A stretch of 5,443 nt of DNA from Burkholderiales bacterium. GTDB lineage: Bacteria; Pseudomonadota; Gammaproteobacteria; Burkholderiales; SG8-41. The notes under the pieces are model-generated. The model was not told the DNA's origin, did not search any database, and saw nothing but the letters and a program-made list of their open reading frames with translations. Within the stretch, counting starts at the first letter, position 1, and every line of letters starts with the position of its first letter. Made by a program: the position numbers and the translations under genes. Of the stretch, positions 1 to 5,443 are shown piece after piece. The stretch is taken from assembly GCA_005800795.1 (NCBI GenBank), contig SYEN01000299.1, positions 1-5,443 of the forward strand, written 5' to 3'.

Positions 1-450
1 CTAGCGCAGCGGATCCTTGGGCTTGTGCGGGTTTCTGGGGCCGAGCCCCAGGCGCGGCATGTCGATGGCCGGGCAGCGATCCATGACCACTTTCAGTCCG
101 GCGTCCTCGGCACGTTTGGCGCCCGCCTCATGGATCACACCCAGTTGCAGCCAAACCGATTTGGCGCCGATGGCGATGGCCTCGTCGCACACTTCGCCCG
201 CAGCCTCGGCGGTGCGGAACACATCGACCATATCGACCGGCACGGGGATGTCCTTCAACGAGGCGTAAACCTTTTGCCCGAGGATTTCCTGTTCGTTTGG
301 ATTGACCGGGATCACGGTGTAACCCTGATCCAGCATGTAGTGCATGACTGAGTGGCTTGGCCGCCGCGGATTGGTGCTCGCCCCGACCAGAGCGATGGTC
401 TTGGTGCTGGTCAGCAGTTCACGCAGACCCTCTTCGGAATTAATCGGCAT
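1..450 (-). CDS. yccU: YccU-type CoA-binding protein
   Basis: A complete 149-residue cytoplasmic protein of the CoA-binding Rossmann family (CoA_binding_2 type). The sequence shows a first beta strand and glycine turn IALVGAS (residues 19-25), then NPRRPSHSVMHYML (27-40), the strand/loop VIPVNPN (46-52), VDMVDVFR (72-79), the WLQLGV strand (100-105) and the family's conserved DRCPAID box (124-130). From memory these blocks match Escherichia coli YccU almost one for one, and the length is close (about 137 in E. coli, with a slightly longer basic/proline C-terminus here, RNPHKPKDPLR). The family is thought to bind CoA or a related nucleotide; the physiological role is not firmly known. The ATG at 448-450 is preceded by only a weak ribosome site (GAGAAC). 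The gene diverges from the lyase gene and its stop codon is the first three bases of the window. Family identification is strong; function is open. Confidence 0.9.
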   Translation of the reverse strand: MPINSEEGLRELLTSTKTIALVGASTNPRRPSHSVMHYMLDQGYTVIPVNPNEQEILGQKVYASLKDIPVPVDMVDVFRTAEAAGEVCDEAIAIGAKSVWLQLGVIHEAGAKRAEDAGLKVVMDRCPAIDMPRLGLGPRNPHKPKDPLR

Positions 451-532
451 AGTGTTCTCGCGGGTTGGTTGGCTGTTGCGCTAGATTCACTGTATCGCAG
501 GCACACCGGCACGCGCAACCGTGGCGCGCGGT

Positions 533-562
533 TTGATACTTGTGCGCAGCGGCAGATATTAT
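533..562 (+). promoter_or_regulatory. Predicted sigma70-like promoter for the lyase gene
   Basis: A TTGATA -35 box (533-538) and a TATTAT -10 box (557-562) are separated by 18 bases. Each box matches the consensus at five of six positions, and the region just downstream is AT-rich. It faces the lyase gene at 803. It is the best promoter match I found in the window, but no transcription data support it. Confidence 0.5.
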
Positions 563-722
563 GTAAGTGATTGTATTTATTGAATAATTTATGCAAAGTT
601 TGCAGCAAGAGAATTGTCATGATCACCAGCGTCAGGTGAATCGCGGCGCGGCGGGTCTGTGCTATTGTTTGATCCGTCTTCTGGCGCGAGTGCGGCGCGG
701 CGAGCCGCTGGACGAGTGTTTG

Positions 723-755
723 GATCGATTTAACGTGGCCAAACGTCAGTCGATC
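723..755. promoter_or_regulatory. Nested inverted repeat, candidate operator
   Basis: GATCGA (723-728) and TCGATC (750-755) are perfect inverted arms. Inside them ACGT (733-736) and ACGT (743-746) form a second symmetric pair around nearly the same centre (739-740). The element ends 47 bases before the lyase ATG, a position suited to a repressor or activator site if a proximal promoter exists, or to a leader structure if transcription starts upstream. The regulator is unknown; no transcription factor gene lies in the window. Confidence 0.35.
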
Positions 756-802
756 GGTACGGATTTATTTTCAGCAGTTTATTCCACGACAAGGAGTGCA
801 TC

Positions 803-1966
803 ATGGCTGGTTATCCCAAAATTATTCACACTGAAGAAGGCATGCGCGACGGTCTGCAAATCGAGGACAGAGATATCCCCATTGAGGCCAAGATTCGACT
901 GCTCAATGCCTTGTCCGAAACCGGCCTGAAAGACATCAATGTCGGCTCGTTTGTCAGCCCGAAATACACGCCGCAGATGGCGAAGATCGAAGAGTTGCTG
1001 CAAGGCTTTACCCCCAAGCCCGGCGTGAAATACACCTACACCGCACTGAACGACCGCGGCCACGAGCGCGCGAAAGAATTCATGCCGCCGCTAAGCCGCA
1101 AGGTCAGCGAGTCTGCCACGCGCGTGGACATGTGCGACGTGTTCGCCCAGCGCAATACCAATCGCACGCAGGCGCAGCAGATGGCCACGTGGCCGAAAGT
1201 GATAGCGAGCGCGGTGGCCAAGGGCGTGACCGAAGCCACGCTCGGCATCAGCAACATGTGGGGCTCCAACTGGATCGGCGAAGTCACGCTGGAGCAGCAG
1301 ATGCAGATGCTCTCAAAAATGCACAACCTGTGGGACGACGCCGGCATCAAAGTCACCAAGGTCAGCCTTGCCGACGCCACCAGCTGGTGCATGCCGCATC
1401 AGGTGGAGCGCACCGTGGCAGCGATCAAGGAACGCTGGCCCAACATCAAGGATTTCAATCTGCACCTGCACAACGGCCGCGGCGTGGGCCTCGCATCCAT
1501 TTATGCGGCGATGCGCCACTTCGACGGCAACGACACTATGCGTCTGCAAACCACCATCGGTGGCATGGCGGGCTGCCCGTACTGCGGCAACGGCCGCGCG
1601 GCGATGATGATCGCCACTGAAGACGTGATGCACATGTTCGAGGAAATGGGCATCGACACCGGCGTTGATCTCTACAAACTGATTGAGGCCGTGTGGCTGG
1701 CCGAGGAAGTGGTGGGCCATTCGCTGTATGGCTTCGTTTCCAAGGCCGGCCCGCTGCCGCGTTTCAACAAACTTTACCCAATGGACATGCCCCACATCGA
1801 GACGCTGGAGCAGGCCAAACACTTCATCAAAGGGCCGAAAGCGTACAACGGCGCGCACTCGCCGTGGCCCGAGCCCATCACCAGCTGGATGCGTCCTGAA
1901 GCGCCGGGCTATGCCGAGAAGCAGGCGAAACTGGCCGCCGCGCCGCAGCTTAAGGCAGTAGGGTGA
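803..1966 (+). CDS. HMG-CoA lyase-like DRE-TIM metallolyase
   Basis: A 387-residue cytoplasmic TIM-barrel enzyme of the HMGL-like family, which cleaves or forms C-C bonds next to a carboxyl or thioester using a divalent metal. Motifs in order: EEGMRDGLQIE (11-21, with R15 and D16 matching catalytic R41/D42 of human HMG-CoA lyase), SFVSPKYTPQM (49-59), SLADAT (189-194), metal-binding HLH (221-223), GGMAGCPYCGNGRA (253-266) with C258 at the catalytic-loop cysteine, and ATED (271-274). Departures from true HMG-CoA lyase: the glutamate equal to human E72 is N46, the metal-ligand asparagine (human N275) is not at its usual place, two extra residues sit in that loop, and the protein is about 80 residues longer than bacterial HMG-CoA lyases, largely at the C-terminus. 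The substrate may thus differ from HMG-CoA. The start is supported by AAGGAG (791-796) six bases before ATG. It is probably a single-gene transcript, ended by the terminator at 2009. Confidence 0.8.
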   Translation: MAGYPKIIHTEEGMRDGLQIEDRDIPIEAKIRLLNALSETGLKDINVGSFVSPKYTPQMAKIEELLQGFTPKPGVKYTYTALNDRGHERAKEFMPPLSRKVSESATRVDMCDVFAQRNTNRTQAQQMATWPKVIASAVAKGVTEATLGISNMWGSNWIGEVTLEQQMQMLSKMHNLWDDAGIKVTKVSLADATSWCMPHQVERTVAAIKERWPNIKDFNLHLHNGRGVGLASIYAAMRHFDGNDTMRLQTTIGGMAGCPYCGNGRAAMMIATEDVMHMFEEMGIDTGVDLYKLIEAVWLAEEVVGHSLYGFVSKAGPLPRFNKLYPMDMPHIETLEQAKHFIKGPKAYNGAHSPWPEPITSWMRPEAPGYAEKQAKLAAAPQLKAVG

Positions 1967-2008
1967 GGATGTAGCGGGTCTCCGGAATTTTGCCGTAAGA
2001 AAAACAAA

Positions 2009-2037
2009 CGGCGCATCTTCGGATGCGCCGTTTTTTT
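2009..2037 (+). terminator. Bidirectional rho-independent terminator
   Basis: A perfect nine-base-pair stem, CGGCGCATC (2009-2017) with GATGCGCCG (2022-2030), closes on a TTCG tetraloop, an unusually stable loop when closed by C-G. Seven T residues follow (2031-2037). On the other strand, the bases before the stem read as TTTGTTTTT, so it can also stop transcription from the convergent MmgE/PrpD gene. The stem begins 43 bases after the lyase stop codon and lies 77 bases beyond the end of the MmgE/PrpD gene. Confidence 0.92.
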
Positions 2038-2113
2038 GTGGCCCAGCAGACTTTCTTGTGGAGAAATATCAACCTTGTCATTCCCACTTGGCTCAGGAAT
2101 AACGGGGTTGGGG

Positions 2114-3475
2114 TCACACCGTCAATGCATCCATCAACTCGCTGGCCTTCGCCAGCTTCTCCAGATTCTCCAGCGCCGCAATTGATTTCTCCAGCCGGTC
2201 GCCCTTCAAAACACGAGAGGCGCAGCCGCGATATTTGCCCAGCAGTTCATCGCGCGTCATGGGGTTGCCTGGGCTACCCCGCACTTTGTCCACCTGTTTG
2301 GTGACCTTGCGGCCATCTTTAAGCGTCATGGTCACCGGCGAGCGGCGGCGTGCCGTGGCGTCGTCGCCCCATTCCGGGTGGTTGTTGATCTGCACCTTGG
2401 CCAGCGAGGCGCGCATTTTTGGCGCGTTGCAGTAGGCATCTGAGAACGAATCCAGATCGACGCGGCCATCAAGCAACATCGCCGCCAGCACGTAATCGAG
2501 TGAAAACTTGCCGCGGAAGCCCTGTGTCGGCAGGTGAAAGCGTACGGTGTTGAGCAGATCGGGATGCACGTCGACTTCGAGTTTGGCCACGTCATCAAAC
2601 GTGAGGTTGTTTTCGCGCAGCAGGCCCTGCGCCGCGTCGAGCGCGCGCAGATTACCGCCACAGCACGGATACGCCTTGACGGTGAGGCCGGGGTCGACAA
2701 TCGACCAATGCGTGCCGAGTTTTTCGCTGACCCTGCTCAAGTCGTAGTTGCCCTTGTCGTGAAACGCCGAGAAGAAGCCATAGTCTCCGTCTAGGCCGTC
2801 CGGGTCTGCGAAATAATTCTTCTGCGCCAATAGCGTCGAACTCACGCCTGCACGCGCGGCGTTGCCAGCGTGGATGCCCTTGCCCCAGGTGCCGAAGTGT
2901 TGCGTTAGGCCGCCCGCGTTGGCGGCGGCAAGCCCAATCGCCACGGCCATCTGCGACGGGTTCAACTTGACGATGCTGCCGGCTGCTGCTGCCGCTGCAG
3001 AGCAACCGTACAGCGATGTCGGATGAAAGCCGCGTGCGCGCAGCACATGCTCGTGCTGGCGGCCCGAACGCGACATGCGCTCGAACACTTCGAGGCCCAC
3101 GCATACCGCGTTGACCAGATCAGCGCCGCTGGCGTTGGATTGTTCGGCAAACGCCAGCGCGGCGGGCAGGATGCATGCGGTGGGGTGCGAAAAACCGGTG
3201 TCGTCGTAATCGAGCAAATGCGACAGCGCGCCATTGGCCCATGCCGCCGACACCGCGTTGGAGCGCAGATTGCTGCCGAGTACGCGCGCGAGCGGCGCAC
3301 CACCTTCTTCGCGTGTGATGTCGAGGATGACGCGGCCTGCCGGTTCGGCGGTCGCTGCGAGGCCGACACCCGAGCAGTCCAGGATGTGCCGCTTGGTTGC
3401 GGCGATGGCCTCGGAACTTAAGTCGGTGATGCGCGTCTTGCTGGCGAATTCGGACAGTATTGTGGTGGCGCCCAT
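2114..3475 (-). CDS. MmgE/PrpD family protein (2-methylcitrate dehydratase / cis-aconitate decarboxylase fold)
   Basis: A complete 453-residue cytoplasmic enzyme, normal length for the MmgE/PrpD family, which includes 2-methylcitrate dehydratase, cis-aconitate decarboxylase and iminodisuccinate epimerase-like proteins. Motifs in order: the N-terminal helical domain with HLLDYDDT (86-93) followed by SHPTA (96-100), RGFHPTSLYG (148-157), WGKGIHAGNAARAG (197-210) and KAYPCCGG (267-274), then the smaller lid domain to the C-terminus. D89, T93, H97, H151, K199 and K267 fall where the active-site residues of mammalian cis-aconitate decarboxylase lie (D93, T97, H103, H159, K207, K272, from memory), so the site looks intact. 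The family is too diverse to choose between dehydration, decarboxylation or epimerisation. AAAGGAG (3484-3490) eight bases before the ATG fixes the start. It lies 102 bases downstream of the membrane-protein gene in the same direction, so co-transcription is possible. It ends against the shared terminator. Confidence 0.88.
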   Translation of the reverse strand: MGATTILSEFASKTRITDLSSEAIAATKRHILDCSGVGLAATAEPAGRVILDITREEGGAPLARVLGSNLRSNAVSAAWANGALSHLLDYDDTGFSHPTACILPAALAFAEQSNASGADLVNAVCVGLEVFERMSRSGRQHEHVLRARGFHPTSLYGCSAAAAAAGSIVKLNPSQMAVAIGLAAANAGGLTQHFGTWGKGIHAGNAARAGVSSTLLAQKNYFADPDGLDGDYGFFSAFHDKGNYDLSRVSEKLGTHWSIVDPGLTVKAYPCCGGNLRALDAAQGLLRENNLTFDDVAKLEVDVHPDLLNTVRFHLPTQGFRGKFSLDYVLAAMLLDGRVDLDSFSDAYCNAPKMRASLAKVQINNHPEWGDDATARRRSPVTMTLKDGRKVTKQVDKVRGSPGNPMTRDELLGKYRGCASRVLKGDRLEKSIAALENLEKLAKASELMDALTV

Positions 3476-3538
3476 GCTGATGTCTCCTTTGGAATTAATT
3501 GATTGGCGTTGTGGGTCGTGATGATCTTGCCGGGTTTG

Positions 3539-3558
3539 CTGATATTTGATCGTATCAG
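3539..3558. promoter_or_regulatory. Inverted repeat upstream of the MmgE/PrpD gene, candidate operator
   Basis: CTGATA (3539-3544) and TATCAG (3553-3558) form perfect six-base arms with an eight-base spacer containing GATC. It lies in the 102-base gap between the membrane-protein stop and the MmgE/PrpD start, about 63 bases before the ATG. No T tract follows on the minus strand, so it does not look like a terminator. A regulator binding site fits the length and symmetry, but I see no clear promoter beside it. Confidence 0.3.
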
Positions 3559-3577
3559 TTTGGTGGATATTCTGTAA

Positions 3578-4972
3578 CTATTTGTTTTTATTGATGTTTT
3601 TATTTAAATCTTCATGGGGAAATATGGCTTCGTGTGAGCGGCTGAAGTAGCGCACACGCCAACCGAGTATCAACACCTCGGCAAGGAAGGCAAAGCCGAT
3701 AGCCGCGACACCGACGGCAGCGCCGTTGAGATTAGGCGCGATGAGTGTGGAGCTGCCGACCGCGATGACCACCAGCAGCCGTATCGCGGCGCTGAAGGCG
3801 ATGATCTGCGTCTTGCGCATGGCGGAGAGCAGGCCGCGAAAGAGCGACGAATAGCCCCATACGACCACCACGAATATGACCATCTGGACACCCGGCGTGG
3901 CATAGGTGCTCAGCTTGGCCGGCAGGCCCATGACACCGTTCAGTATTACGTCCCGCATGGGCGTGTAGAACAACAGTGCCACCAGCACGGCGTAGACCAG
4001 CGTCAGGCGATGGGAGAACGTCAGCATGACACGCATGTCGGCGCGGTTGTGCACCAGCGCCTGTGCCGTTTGCGCCATGTTACGCAGCGGTGATGCCACC
4101 AGCGATTTCAGGGCGTTGACCACACCGAAAGCGGCCAGCGCAAGATCGGGATTGGCAAGGCGGCCGAGAAAAAAGTTGATCACGAAAGTGACGCCGTTTT
4201 CGGTGATCTGCGTGATCATCAGCGGCCATGAAAAACGCCACAGTTGGCGGTGGGTGGGCTGCTCGCCGCCGGTGGCCGGAAGCGCTGCGTAGAACTGGCG
4301 GCTGACCCAATACATGTAGACGCTTTCCACGGTCATGCAGCCGACCAGCGACGCAGCGCCGGCCACGGCACCCTCCATCCAGAAGGGCAGTACCAACAGC
4401 ATCAGTGCCTGTGAGCCCAACCGCACAATAGTCGAATGGGAAATCAGCATGGTGCGGCGGTGCATCATGCACAGCGCGGTGGTGAGATTGCGCACCTGAT
4501 TCGGCAGCACCCACAGGCCCATCACCGCCGAGGCGAGTTTGGCGAGACGCGTGACCTCGGGGCTGGCGCCCATCATGGTGCCAAACAACCAGTCACCCGC
4601 CGAGGTCAGTGCCACGGCTTCAATGAGGAAAAACGGCGCCAGACAAATAAGGGCGTAAAAGCGTGCGATGCGCCAGAACGAGCGCTTGTCGGTGATGTAG
4701 GACATTGCCGCCTGCGTGGAGACGCTCATGATGCCGCTGAACGTGGTATTAAAGGCGAAGGCAATACTGAACGCAGCCAGCGTGGTGGTGGGGTCACCGA
4801 GTCGCGCGAGAAACGCATGTACCAGCGAGTGCGACAGTTGATGCAACTCGGTGGTCAGGATCAGCGGTACAAAGAACAGCATCGCCATGCGTATGGTTAG
4901 CGGCGTCTGGACTCGGGTACCGGGTAGGGATTGCACAGTAAGAGTTTCTATCGTGGACTTGTGTTGCGCCAA
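3578..4972 (-). CDS. Polytopic membrane protein, MOP (MATE-like) superfamily, ANKH-like
   Basis: A 464-residue inner-membrane protein with about 12 hydrophobic helices by eye (near 28-46, 62-84, 103-125, 144-164, 182-198, 202-225, 246-270, 275-298, 318-336, 360-382, 388-408, 414-437), with a soluble break (231-245) between the halves. This two-times-six layout is that of the MOP exporters. Sequence around WRFSWPLMITQ (245-255), the following VINFFLGRL, and the late block LLSAMRKTQ to GAAVGVAAIGFAFLAE (381-432) resembles corresponding parts of vertebrate ANKH as I recall it, more than NorM-type drug pumps. The transported substrate is unknown; organic anions are a possibility from ANKH and the neighbouring MmgE/PrpD gene. 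The longest frame starts with TTG (4970-4972), directly after an in-frame TGA and without a good ribosome site; GTG at codon 13 or ATG at codon 29 (4886-4888) are alternatives, the last losing little before helix 1. The C-terminus ends in an Asn/Lys-rich tail. Confidence 0.75.
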   Translation of the reverse strand: MAQHKSTIETLTVQSLPGTRVQTPLTIRMAMLFFVPLILTTELHQLSHSLVHAFLARLGDPTTTLAAFSIAFAFNTTFSGIMSVSTQAAMSYITDKRSFWRIARFYALICLAPFFLIEAVALTSAGDWLFGTMMGASPEVTRLAKLASAVMGLWVLPNQVRNLTTALCMMHRRTMLISHSTIVRLGSQALMLLVLPFWMEGAVAGAASLVGCMTVESVYMYWVSRQFYAALPATGGEQPTHRQLWRFSWPLMITQITENGVTFVINFFLGRLANPDLALAAFGVVNALKSLVASPLRNMAQTAQALVHNRADMRVMLTFSHRLTLVYAVLVALLFYTPMRDVILNGVMGLPAKLSTYATPGVQMVIFVVVVWGYSSLFRGLLSAMRKTQIIAFSAAIRLLVVIAVGSSTLIAPNLNGAAVGVAAIGFAFLAEVLILGWRVRYFSRSHEAIFPHEDLNKNINKNK

Positions 4973-4994
4973 TCAACCAAGAAGCAACGCGTCG

Positions 4995-5022
4995 AGCATA
5001 GCGCACCGTTGCTGATCTACAA
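4995..5022 (-). promoter_or_regulatory. Possible promoter for the membrane-protein gene
   Basis: Read on the minus strand, TTGTAG (5017-5022) and TATGCT (4995-5000) are separated by 16 bases. Matches to the sigma70 consensus are three and four of six, so this is weak. Transcription would begin near 4988, leaving a very short leader before the TTG start at 4972 or about 100 bases before the ATG at 4888. Confidence 0.25.
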
Positions 5023-5046
5023 AGTCCGTAGGTCGACGGCACGGTT

Positions 5047-5075
5047 TTCCCGGGGCGCTTGTGATTTGTTATGCT
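5047..5075 (+). promoter_or_regulatory. Possible extended -10 promoter for the solute-binding protein gene
   Basis: TATGCT (5070-5075) is preceded by TG one base upstream (5067-5068), giving an extended -10 element, which can make up for a poor -35 box. The -35 candidate at a 17-base spacing, TTCCCG (5047-5052), is poor. Transcription would start near 5082, about 45 bases before the start codon. The spacing suits the gene, but the match is moderate. Confidence 0.35.
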
Positions 5076-5126
5076 GTGTCCGTTCCTGCAACAGCTACAT
5101 GAATGCTGTTTCGACTGAGGAGAGTC

Positions 5127-5443
5127 ATGATGCGCACGCATGCACTACGCAAGCCGCTGGTACTGACGGTTGTGACATCCGTGGTGCTGTCACTGGCCGC
5201 CGAAGCGTTGGCCCAAAAATCCGGGGGCATCCTCAGACGCGCCAACGACGAAAATCCACCGAGCGCATCCCTGCATGAAGAAGGTTCAAACATCGTCACC
5301 ACGCCGTTCGTGCCGGTGTTTAATAATCTGGTGACTTTCGATTCCACGAAATCCATCAGTAAGCCAGATCAACTGGTGCCGGATCTGGCGACGAGCTGGT
5401 CGTGGAGCGCGGACAACAAGACGTTGACATTCAAGTTGCGCAA
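5127..5443 (+). CDS. ABC transporter solute-binding protein, family 5 (partial, N-terminal part)
   Basis: The first 105 codons of a secreted binding protein of the SBP_bac_5 family (dipeptide, oligopeptide, nickel, glutathione or opine type); the frame is open at the window end. Residues 1-29 form a classical signal peptide: basic MMRTHALRK, a hydrophobic core of about 15 residues, then ALA (27-29) with likely cleavage before Q30. The mature protein begins with GGIL (33-36), then ENPPSASLHEE, VFNNLVTFD and a PDLATSWSWSADNKTLTFKLR block, typical of the first lobe of this family. There is no lipobox cysteine, so it is periplasmic and soluble, as in Gram-negative bacteria. GAGGAG (5117-5122) lies four bases before the first ATG (5127) and seven before a second in-frame ATG (5130); the second has the better spacing. 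Permease and ATPase genes would be expected downstream, outside the window. The substrate cannot be told from this part. Confidence 0.87.
   Translation, partial: MMRTHALRKPLVLTVVTSVVLSLAAEALAQKSGGILRRANDENPPSASLHEEGSNIVTTPFVPVFNNLVTFDSTKSISKPDQLVPDLATSWSWSADNKTLTFKLR

Larger units (their letters stand above)
451..802. other. 352-base non-coding divergent intergenic region
   Basis: This region separates the CoA-binding gene from the lyase gene and holds no convincing protein gene. It is AT-rich around 555-600 and GC-rich elsewhere. It contains a sigma70-like promoter toward the lyase (533-562), a two-tier inverted repeat (723-755) and a direct repeat of 11 bases (643-653 and 692-702). A tiny reading frame, MITSVR, lies at 619-639 with AAGAGA seven bases before its ATG, but there is nothing further to support it. 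If transcription starts near 570, the lyase mRNA would have a leader of roughly 230 bases, long enough for leader regulation. I could not match it to a known riboswitch. Confidence 0.6.

Noticed and set aside
411..626. 71-residue minus-strand open frame overlapping the CoA-binding gene start
   Set aside because: It has no ribosome site, shows no recognisable domain and overlaps a clear gene. It also runs across the predicted promoter region.
591..929. 112-residue plus-strand open frame upstream of and overlapping the lyase start
   Set aside because: It overlaps the well-supported lyase gene by 127 bases in another frame, has no ribosome site before its ATG and resembles no family I recognise. 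The part before 803 could be an old remnant, but nothing supports it.
1313..1858. 181-residue minus-strand frame inside the lyase gene
   Set aside because: It is an antisense shadow. The lyase frame carries all the conserved motifs.
803..1966. 2-isopropylmalate, homocitrate or citramalate synthase identity for the lyase-like gene
   Set aside because: The MRDGLQ and SFVSPK motifs and the GCPY...ATED block are those of the HMG-CoA lyase branch, and there is no C-terminal regulatory domain of the synthases.
2080..2100. ATTCC/GGAAT inverted repeat as a terminator or repeat element near the MmgE/PrpD stop
   Set aside because: The stem is only five base pairs with an 11-base loop and no T tract. 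The strong hairpin at 2009-2030 explains termination.
3023..3421. 132-residue plus-strand frame opposite the MmgE/PrpD gene
   Set aside because: It is an antisense shadow of a conserved gene in GC-rich DNA, with no ribosome site and no family motif.
4436..4900. 154-residue plus-strand frame opposite the membrane-protein gene
   Set aside because: Its composition (Arg, Gly, His, Gln rich, no hydrophobic core) is what the reverse complement of a membrane-protein gene gives; no independent support.
3578..4972. Ordinary multidrug MATE (NorM/DinF) pump
   Set aside because: The helix layout fits the superfamily, but the sequence around residues 245-270 and 381-432 looked nearer to ANKH than to NorM. 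A drug-pump name would overstate what can be seen.

Overview
The window looks like a piece of chromosome from a GC-rich proteobacterium, most likely beta- or gammaproteobacterial. This is inferred from three things: GC-rich codon use, a small CoA-binding protein very like enterobacterial YccU, and the mix of acyl-CoA/organic-acid enzymes with a family-5 solute-binding protein. I see no rRNA, tRNA, CRISPR array, insertion sequence or phage gene.

Layout: (1) 1-450, minus strand: a complete YccU-type CoA-binding Rossmann protein. (2) 451-802: a 352-base non-coding stretch holding a good sigma70-like promoter and a two-tier inverted repeat that could be an operator. Both face the next gene. (3) 803-1966, plus strand: a 387-residue HMG-CoA-lyase-like DRE-TIM metallolyase whose active-site motifs depart from true HMG-CoA lyases. 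(4) 2009-2037: a strong hairpin with a TTCG loop and T tracts on both sides, ending this gene and the convergent one. (5) 2114-3475, minus strand: an MmgE/PrpD-family protein with the active-site residues of the cis-aconitate decarboxylase/2-methylcitrate dehydratase fold. (6) 3578-4972, minus strand, 102 bases upstream of the MmgE/PrpD gene: a roughly 12-helix membrane protein of the MOP (MATE-like) superfamily that resembles the ANKH family. (7) 4973-5126: a divergent promoter region. (8) 5127-5443, plus strand: the start of a family-5 (peptide/opine/nickel-type) ABC transporter solute-binding protein, cut by the window edge.

How they may work together is inference. The MmgE/PrpD enzyme family acts on tri- and dicarboxylates. 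The lyase family cleaves beta-hydroxy-beta-methyl-acyl-CoAs or related compounds. Vertebrate ANKH has been linked to citrate export. The centre of the window could therefore be a small organic-acid (citrate/aconitate/itaconate-like) unit with its own membrane transporter and a neighbouring ABC uptake system. Nothing in the sequence fixes the substrate. The two lines most worth following are the altered lyase active site and the pairing of an ANKH-like transporter with an MmgE/PrpD enzyme.
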